The notes under the pieces were generated by a model. It saw only the letters and a program-made list of their open reading frames with translations. It did not search any database and was not told the origin of the DNA. The translations under genes and the position numbers were made by a program. Below, one piece after another: positions 40,731 through 46,197 of a DNA stretch of 46,197 bases (positions are counted from its first letter, which is position 1; each line of letters starts with the position of its first letter). This stretch comes from M50B91 sp964526665. GTDB lineage: Bacteria > Patescibacteriota > Gracilibacteria > UBA4473. Location of the stretch: contig CAZGJL010000006.1 of the NCBI GenBank assembly GCA_964526665.1, positions 1 to 46,197 of the forward strand, written 5' to 3'.

Positions 40731-43604
40731 TTAACCACCGAATACTTCCATAGATACCCAGACATATGTACTTGCACCTGTCTGCTTACATCCGTAATAA
40801 AATCCTAAGTTCGAAGACACCACATAAGCAATATTTCCTTTTGTAGTTGCATCACACGTAGCTGTCGGTTCTCCACTTCCATCAGCTGCAGATGCAATCA
40901 AACGTAGTTGTTGCAATATTGTATTTCCCGCTGCATCAACCACAAAATCATCTGTGTTCACTGTTATTGGAATTCCTGATGCATTCGTAATAGTTATATT
41001 ACCATTCGTATCAACTTTAAATTTCCCTGTATTAATATCTAATGCATCTGTTGAATCACCACTTACGATAGTCAAATTACCATTCGCATCAACTTGGAGT
41101 TTCCCCGCATTAATGTCTAATGGGACACCGGTAGCTACAATAGTCACATCACCATCAGCATCTACCGTAAATAAATCTGATGTTCCATCGTTCACTCGGA
41201 TAGACTTCCCTGATCCTTCATTAACAATATCAATAACATCTCCTGTTCCTGATGCATTTACTAACTGAAATACATCATTACTCGCGTGTGAACCATCAAA
41301 CTTAATCGCATCCCCATCAAGTGTAACGGTTCGACTTGTAGCATTTGGAGTTCCTGCATCATAAGCAATATCTATTGTTTGCGCTGATGCTGCAGCTAGA
41401 TCTACACACGTCCATGCAGTAGTATTCCATTGCATAACTTTCCCATCACCAGTACATCCGGGATCTGGTACAACATCCATCCAAGAAAGTATTCCCGCAT
41501 CAGATGCTGTCAATACTTGCGATTGCCCTGTACCATTGCTTGCTTGTGCTCCTGGAAAAGTAAGAGAGTAATTCGTTCCTATTGAACCCGTATCCAACGT
41601 CAATGTATTTGATGATCCATCTGATAGTGCAATTGTTCCTTTATCATCCGTATCACCTAGAACTAAATCTCCATCAGTAACCGTCAAATCTCCATCCATC
41701 GTTACACTACCTGTCGTTGTTGCAATTCCAATACCAAGAGTATCGCTTCCACCATTTACTATTCTATTGCTCCCTACTCTTAATATTCCACCTACTGTTG
41801 TAGTAGTCAATGATGTTGCTGCTCCTGTAACAGTAAGTCCATTTGTTACGCTTAAGTCTCCAGTAACAGTTGATCCGGTTCCGGTAACATTTAATTTTCC
41901 ACTGGTTAATACCAAATCGCCACTAGTTAATGTCAAATCGCCACTCTCTACTGTAACACCTGCTGCAAATGTTGACGCTCCTGCATTCACATCAATTCCA
42001 CCTGTTGTTACTGTCAATCCAGTGCCAACAAGCAATGACCCATCCATGGTTACATCACCTGTACTATCTGCAATACTAATACCATTTGTACCCGTTGTTC
42101 CATAAATAATCTTATATCCTTTCATTTGTAATGCCTCTGTTGCCGTATGATCACCCAAATTATCTCCTGCCCCAGACAAACCTGACGCAGTTCTCCATAC
42201 AATATCTGTTCCAGCATCATTCATTGCCAAAACATATCCTGCATCCCCTCCGGTAAGATTTGCAGATCCAAGAAACCCTGCTGTAATTTGACCAGTAATG
42301 TCTACTTCAAATTCTGGAAGATCTTTTTGTATTGCTGCCGTTCCAGCTGTTGTTGTAATGTTTTCGGTAACAACCACTGTCGTACCTGATACCGACTTAA
42401 CGATCTTAATTTCACCAGTATCACTATTGAGCATAATAGTATCTCCCGGCTTAAGAAGAGTGGCCATAGTAGCACTCGCTGTAAATGTAGCTGAACCATT
42501 CGTTATACTAGCTGTTTCTGTAAATGCAGTATCCCAATCATAAGCCGAGTCTTTCACTTGCAACAACATCCCCGTTCCTGTTTGTTGTCCCCAAAGTAAT
42601 GGATTTGTTGTACTCAGTGTTGCTGGCAATTGAGTATACGCTCCTGCTGCATCAACAAAACCTCCAGTAGAAAATTCTGGAATATCTGCTTCTGCACAAG
42701 CACAATCTTGTGTACCCACCACCGTCTCTCCTGTAGTTCCGGCCCCTGTACATGTACCAGGCAATCCCCCTGTAGTCACCGTACAAGATTCTCCTATAGT
42801 TCCTAAACATCCCTCCGTTCCTATAGCATCTCCATCCCCATACAAAAAGTATCCCGACTCACATACGTAAGCAGCACAGGACGTTCCATATACCGTATTG
42901 GATGTATTGTGTGCCGTAACACCTTCTGTAATTTCACAACCATCTGCATCATCCGCTGCTTCGGCTGTTGTTCCGTCACAAGATAAATGTGTCGCATCAC
43001 AAGTAGCTCCACAAATAGCTGTATATATTGCGTTCGCTTTCGCTGGATAAGCTGTTTCACTTCCTCCTAAATATTTAACCTCACATGTTCCATCATTTGC
43101 TCCATCACAGTTCGTATAATTTGTGAAACAGTTTTGATTTGAATTAGTTGCAGTAGTAGCCCAGGTCGATGTCCCTGCTCCTGTACAATACGTCTCTACA
43201 TGATTTGCCACATGGGTTGGATTCGATCGACATACCCAGTTGTCATAATCTGTAGTTGTATCTGTTCCCTTACAATTATACCAAAATCCACCACCAGCTA
43301 CTTGCTCAACATCAATAGCTTCATCCGCAGCAAGTGTACTTCCTACTACAGTTACATTTCCTACTACATCACATGTATCCAGTGCATACATCAAACCTCC
43401 ACCAGCAGTACAATCTGTAACATCAAATCCTGTATAACATCCAGTTGCAGTAGTATCGGTAATATCTATTGTCCATTGTGTTCCTGTTCCACCTGAATTG
43501 GGATAGGTAACAGCAAATGCTGTTGATTGAAAGAAGAGGATAGCAATACCTGCCATAAGACTCAATATGCGTGCCGTTGTTTTTTTATTCATGGATAAAT
43601 GCAT
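40731..43604 (-). CDS. Large secreted repetitive surface protein
   Basis: A 957-residue exported protein with a signal peptide (cleavage near AFA, residue 31). Residues about 30-310 are Cys-rich, with motifs such as CDGANDGTCEV and DDADGCEI. From about 430 to 880 the chain becomes a Gly/Thr/Asp-rich beta-repeat array (GDLTVTDGDLVLGDTDD, SGDLTLTSGDLVLTSGKL), like tail-fibre or adhesin shafts. The C-terminus (GFYYGCKQTGASTYVWVSM) resembles the end domains of such proteins. There is no sortase or anchor motif. ATG 43592 is an alternative start with a cleaner signal peptide. It lies 27 bases after a second secreted protein gene, probably in the same transcript. Confidence 0.7.
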   Translation of the reverse strand: MHLSMNKKTTARILSLMAGIAILFFQSTAFAVTYPNSGGTGTQWTIDITDTTATGCYTGFDVTDCTAGGGLMYALDTCDVVGNVTVVGSTLAADEAIDVEQVAGGGFWYNCKGTDTTTDYDNWVCRSNPTHVANHVETYCTGAGTSTWATTATNSNQNCFTNYTNCDGANDGTCEVKYLGGSETAYPAKANAIYTAICGATCDATHLSCDGTTAEAADDADGCEITEGVTAHNTSNTVYGTSCAAYVCESGYFLYGDGDAIGTEGCLGTIGESCTVTTGGLPGTCTGAGTTGETVVGTQDCACAEADIPEFSTGGFVDAAGAYTQLPATLSTTNPLLWGQQTGTGMLLQVKDSAYDWDTAFTETASITNGSATFTASATMATLLKPGDTIMLNSDTGEIKIVKSVSGTTVVVTENITTTAGTAAIQKDLPEFEVDITGQITAGFLGSANLTGGDAGYVLAMNDAGTDIVWRTASGLSGAGDNLGDHTATEALQMKGYKIIYGTTGTNGISIADSTGDVTMDGSLLVGTGLTVTTGGIDVNAGASTFAAGVTVESGDLTLTSGDLVLTSGKLNVTGTGSTVTGDLSVTNGLTVTGAATSLTTTTVGGILRVGSNRIVNGGSDTLGIGIATTTGSVTMDGDLTVTDGDLVLGDTDDKGTIALSDGSSNTLTLDTGSIGTNYSLTFPGAQASNGTGQSQVLTASDAGILSWMDVVPDPGCTGDGKVMQWNTTAWTCVDLAAASAQTIDIAYDAGTPNATSRTVTLDGDAIKFDGSHASNDVFQLVNASGTGDVIDIVNEGSGKSIRVNDGTSDLFTVDADGDVTIVATGVPLDINAGKLQVDANGNLTIVSGDSTDALDINTGKFKVDTNGNITITNASGIPITVNTDDFVVDAAGNTILQQLRLIASAADGSGEPTATCDATTKGNIAYVVSSNLGFYYGCKQTGASTYVWVSMEVFGG

Positions 43605-43631
43605 CTGAAGATAGGTGTGTTTTTTTTAAAA

Positions 43632-44489
43632 TTAACGGCAACAAGTCACTGGAAGTGATAGATTACAAGCAGTTACTCCTCCCGCTCCTCCATTCTTTGG
43701 AGAGGTAGTTCCCTGAGTTCCCGCATCAAAGTTCCAAAAATTTCCACGATTAGTCGTTGTTCCGTTATATGTCCATCCTCCACAATCATCTACTTGTACC
43801 GTGGTGTTTGCATATTTAGATCCTCCTGCATTCACCCATGCAGTTCCCGTCCATCCTGTCAGTACACAAAACTCTCCTACATCTCCAGTCGAATCACCAT
43901 TAGTATTTCCTAATGCTGACGTTCCTGTATAGAATGTGTAATCTGCTGCTGTTGGACAAGTATCTATAGTCCCAATTACTTCCCATATAGTAGCTTCTGA
44001 AACAGTCGCCACAATTTCCGTTGAAGAACACATGTGTGTTCCTGCAAATTCAGTATTACATAAATCATTTGCTGCTGCGTATCCCGCTAATGAGTTAGAA
44101 GAAGTTATTCCATCTGTTGTGGCTGTTGTTTTTCCTACAAACGATCCCTGAGGAGCGGCAAAAGCATATTCATCTGAAAGATCTTTGCAGTTTGCTGCAT
44201 CTTCATCACACAAATCCGTAGCACCCATCTTTCCTGTAACATCGAATGTCAAGTCTCCACTTGGCTCTGCTCCAATACCAAACTTCCCAGTTCCATCCGT
44301 AAACATTACTTTTACAAATGTCCAAATATCATTGAAATCCAAAATTGAGAATCGGTCACCTATCGTTTTTGCAGAACCAACATGGTCTAATAAGTTTTCA
44401 CTATGAGCGACTTGTCCTCCCCAAACGGAAAAAATAAGCGCCATAGATATAAGCCCAATAATATGCCGTTTGTTATTATTTTGTTTCAT
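43632..44489 (-). CDS. Secreted protein with C-terminal CC domain
   Basis: A 285-residue exported protein with a signal peptide (GLISMALIFSVWGGQVAHS). Residues about 115-285 form a Cys-containing domain: GYAAANDLCNTEFAGTHMCSSTEI, then DDCGGWTYNGTTTNRGNFW and the terminal NLSLPVTCCR. This 'CN..LPV.CC' ending occurs in lectin-like or surface domains of many environmental bacteria. The N-terminal third includes FGIGAEPSGDLTFDVTGKMGA, which resembles the repeat units of the downstream 957-residue protein. The pair likely forms a surface structure; that is inference. Confidence 0.65.
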   Translation of the reverse strand: MKQNNNKRHIIGLISMALIFSVWGGQVAHSENLLDHVGSAKTIGDRFSILDFNDIWTFVKVMFTDGTGKFGIGAEPSGDLTFDVTGKMGATDLCDEDAANCKDLSDEYAFAAPQGSFVGKTTATTDGITSSNSLAGYAAANDLCNTEFAGTHMCSSTEIVATVSEATIWEVIGTIDTCPTAADYTFYTGTSALGNTNGDSTGDVGEFCVLTGWTGTAWVNAGGSKYANTTVQVDDCGGWTYNGTTTNRGNFWNFDAGTQGTTSPKNGGAGGVTACNLSLPVTCCR

Positions 44490-44674
44490 ACGATAAATAT
44501 AGGATTTCCTGTCAGTTATCAGAATAGGGGCTTTCCGTGTTCCCTGGCAATCATTTTAGTATAAAACAACTTGCGCGCCTTGACACACGTTTCAATGTAT
44601 AAGTATTTTAATAAATATCGATAGTTTTGCACATTATCAATCATATTCATGTGATTGATTGAAAAAGAACCAAT

Positions 44675-44917
44675 TCAAATCAACCGTTTATTTCGAAAAG
44701 CTCGTCCTGAAGCCGTCTTCAAATAAGCTTCAAAAGCTAGTGCCTTCTTTTTATCCAGAAATGCAGAATAATAGAGCAATTTCCATGGCTTAAATTTATT
44801 AGTGTAAACAGATTTTCCACTATTGTGATCTTCTAACCTACCAAAAACATCCTCCGAAAAGCCTGTATAAAACTTATCCGGAACATTTACGCTTTGAATT
44901 ATATAAACGTAATACAT
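44675..44917 (-). CDS. GIY-YIG endonuclease-domain protein
   Basis: An 80-residue single-domain protein. The motif appears as YVYIIQSV followed by FYTGFSEDVFGRLEDHNSG, then the KPWKLLYYSAF strand and KALAFEAYLK with the catalytic Glu. The Arg in FGRLEDHN is also present. Such short GIY-YIG proteins are common and their role is unclear. The 185-base gap after the secreted-protein start contains only a short TCAATCA/TGATTGA hairpin. It lies 20 bases from the tandem repeat array. Confidence 0.85.
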   Translation of the reverse strand: MYYVYIIQSVNVPDKFYTGFSEDVFGRLEDHNSGKSVYTNKFKPWKLLYYSAFLDKKKALAFEAYLKTASGRAFRNKRLI

Positions 44918-44937
44918 AACAATTATGAAAACATCTT

Positions 44938-45177
44938 AGATGTCCGGCTCCGCCTTTCAGGCTTCGACGGACTAGCTCTTCGCTTAGCTATTCGCTTCTG
45001 GCTGTGCCAAAGAAACTTTTTAGATGTCCGGCTCCGCCTTTCAGGCTTCGACGGACTAGCTCTTCGCTTAGCTATTCGCTTCTGGCTGTGCCAAAGAAAC
45101 TTTTCAGATGTCCGGCTCCGCCTTTCAGGCTTCGACGGACTAGCTCTTCGCTTAACTATTCGCTTCTGGCTGTGCCA
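44938..45177. repeat. 84-bp tandem repeat, nearly three copies
   Basis: Units start at 44938, 45022 and 45106 with a period of exactly 84 bases; the third is incomplete and ends at 45177. Copies are nearly identical, with small changes such as T or C before AGATGTCC and GCTTAGCTA or GCTTAACTA. The unit is GC-richer than its surroundings and can form a hairpin pairing GTCCG with CGGAC around GCCT/AGGC. It lies immediately 3' of the tmRNA end. Because 84 is divisible by three it leaves open frames on both strands, but these are repeat artefacts. Confidence 0.92.
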
Positions 45178-45200
45178 GCCGAAGCTCATAGAGCGAAGGC

Positions 45201-45616
45201 TGGTGGAGGTGGCCGGATTCGAACCGGCGTCCGAAGAGGAAATCAACAACCCTCTACGTTCATAGTTTGATTTAATACAACAGTGATTAGAGACCAAACA
45301 AAAAGCATCACTGGGTTAATTCTAAAATGTCTGTCAAAAGCGAATCAGATTTTTGACATAAGTCTCGGAAAGTTGGACGTGGTCTCCTTGAGACATTCAA
45401 CCACGACACGTACGAGCGAATCGCTCAAGTACGGTTTGTTAATTTAGGCCGCGTAAGCGTAAGCAGGTCGCGCAAAGCGATTTACTGCAAACAAGCTTCC
45501 TAATTTTTGAGTGTATTTTGCACTTAAAATTTACTGATTGGATCTGCCGGCGAAATCAGCACGCCGTGAACGCAAGTTGAGAATTTCGGGTCTCCCCGTC
45601 AAAACCTAGCACCCCC
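45201..45616 (-). ncRNA. ssrA: tmRNA
   Basis: tmRNA rescues stalled ribosomes with SmpB. The 5' end (45616) reads GGGGGTGCTAGGTTTTGACG and the 3' end (45201) carries an encoded CCA. The tRNA-like acceptor pairs GGGGGTG with CACCTCC, including the G3-U70 pair read by alanyl-tRNA synthetase. The T arm contains GGTTCGAATCC. The likely resume codon GCA (45521-45519, 96 nt from the 5' end) opens a 25-codon tag starting AKYTQKLG and ending AYAYAA, then TAA 45446-45444. Length is 416 nt. Several stems consistent with pseudoknots lie in the middle. Confidence 0.95.
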
Positions 45617-45639
45617 GATACTTCGAAGAACGTGCTGAC

Positions 45640-45668
45640 ACTGTGCCTCAAAATAACATCTACGTCAA
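45640..45668 (-). promoter_or_regulatory. ssrA promoter
   Basis: On the minus strand TTGACG (45668-45663), 17 bases, then CACAGT (45645-45640). The start would be about 17 bases before the mature 5' end, as expected for a precursor trimmed by RNase P. Confidence 0.55.
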
Positions 45669-45717
45669 GATGTTTCCGTCTACAATTCACGATTCACAAA
45701 CGGAAAATAAAGAAATT

Positions 45718-45755
45718 CGGTATTTGAAGATTGAAGTTTGTAGATTGAAGATTTA
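45718..45755 (+). repeat. Dispersed GAAGTTTGTAG repeat, copy near relA
   Basis: TTTGAAGATTGAAGTTTGTAG followed by ATTGAAGATTTA is the best match to the copy at 20511. Confidence 0.6.
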
Positions 45756-45780
45756 TCCCTCTCCCACAACCGAGAAAACT

Positions 45781-46197
45781 TTACATCAAAAGCTCTACCT
45801 CACTTACTCTATGTATTTTCGTAATAGCATTACGCGCTTTTTCCAGATCACTGGGACACGCGGCTCCCAACTCAAAATGCAAAATAATTCCTTTTCCTCT
45901 TAATTTCTGAATCCGAACATCGAGAATATTAATATCTCTTTTATCAAAAATGTTTGCACAATCGTTAAGCACTCCTACACGATGACGGGCAAATACACGC
46001 ATTTTTTGGACTATCAAAAACTGAGCCTCGAACATGCGCTCTGGATCAAGACGCACCAGTTCTTCGCATTCTGCATCATGTACCACGAACTGTAACCCTC
46101 TAGATTTGTATGCTCGTAATGATTTAGTGCTGTTACTTGCTTTACAACAAGGAGCAAATCGATATGCCAAATCTGCTTCTCCACCAATAACAAGTTT
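45781..46197 (-). CDS. RelA/SpoT (p)ppGpp synthetase/hydrolase, C-terminal part
   Basis: The minus-strand frame is open to the window edge, so this is the last 139 residues of a longer gene. It has the conserved-cysteine regulatory domain (GGEADLAYRFAPCCKA, VVHDAEC) followed by an ACT domain (MRVFARHRVGVLNDCANIF, DINILDVRIQ). This is the C-terminus of long RelA/SpoT homologues, which set the alarmone level. The N-terminal hydrolase and synthetase domains are outside the window. The gene ends upstream of the ssrA promoter region on the same strand. Confidence 0.85.
   Translation of the reverse strand, partial: KLVIGGEADLAYRFAPCCKASNSTKSLRAYKSRGLQFVVHDAECEELVRLDPERMFEAQFLIVQKMRVFARHRVGVLNDCANIFDKRDINILDVRIQKLRGKGIILHFELGAACPSDLEKARNAITKIHRVSEVELLM

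Noticed and set aside
44938..45177. CRISPR array
   Set aside because: The units are directly adjacent 84-bp copies with no unique spacers, and no cas genes are present.
44894..45297. Long open frames on both strands across the tandem repeat and tmRNA 3' end
   Set aside because: The 84-bp unit is a multiple of three and stop-free, so it creates frames mechanically. The frames run into the tmRNA and have no protein-like N-terminus or ribosome-binding site.

Overview
The window looks like a chromosome segment of a small-genome, AT-rich bacterium, most likely of the Patescibacteria/CPR radiation (Peregrinibacteria-like). This is inference from gene content and style: compact, mostly housekeeping genes, many ATGA-type overlaps, divergent homologues, atypical fusions and few Shine-Dalgarno sites. 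UGA is an ordinary stop (for example at the ends of lgt and holA), so the UGA=Gly code of Absconditabacteria/Gracilibacteria is not used. No phage, insertion sequence or CRISPR array was seen.

Layout. 1-3.4 kb: a structured leader with a small membrane protein gene, a membrane pyrophosphatase (hppA), and ribosomal protein L27 on the minus strand. 3.4-6.1 kb (minus): MurA with an N-terminal XRE-type helix-turn-helix, and a dGTPase-like HD hydrolase. 6.1-8.8 kb (plus): a tightly overlapping run of a small ORF, a LemA-like protein, lgt, a YggU/DUF167 protein and rsmA. 8.8-13 kb: an RsmB/F-type RNA m5C methyltransferase, a cysteine-rich lipoprotein with Kazal- and Kunitz-like domains, proC plus a GNAT gene (minus), and a holin-IV-like membrane protein. 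Two copies of a 146-bp element precede two of the plus-strand genes. 13-20 kb: secG, a membrane-anchored peptide-binding protein, a RuvX-like nuclease, an ECF sigma factor, an ATP-grasp protein, prfA and nusA. 20.0-20.5 kb: a gene-free stretch with strong RNA-gene signals. 20.5-26.6 kb: a riboflavin-kinase/MTHFS fusion, a degenerate HAD protein, tRNA-Phe, an MBL-fold protein, tsaE-holA-pilD and a class IV aminotransferase. 26.8-37.8 kb: infB, an atypical AT-rich transketolase-like gene, a polyprenyl-phosphate sugar transferase, obgE, an O-antigen-ligase-like protein, unknown genes, mraY and a HIT protein. 37.9-46.2 kb: a transporter fused to HEAT-like repeats, two large secreted cysteine-containing proteins, a GIY-YIG protein, an 84-bp tandem repeat, tmRNA (ssrA) and the 3' part of a RelA/SpoT gene cut by the window edge.

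How the genes fit together. Cell-envelope work (murA, mraY, lgt, the WbaP-like transferase, the O-antigen ligase, secG, pilD, secreted proteins) and translation or ribosome rescue (infB, nusA, prfA, rpmA, rsmA, obgE, tmRNA) dominate. Several envelope and housekeeping genes share an arrangement in which a good -35/-10 pair ends 6-8 bases before the ATG. That implies leaderless mRNAs, and I used it to choose starts. The items most worth following up are the 20.0-20.5 kb RNA region, the duplicated 146-bp pre-gene element, the Kazal/Kunitz lipoprotein, the HTH-MurA and RibK-MTHFS fusions, and the tmRNA with its long tag and adjacent tandem repeat.
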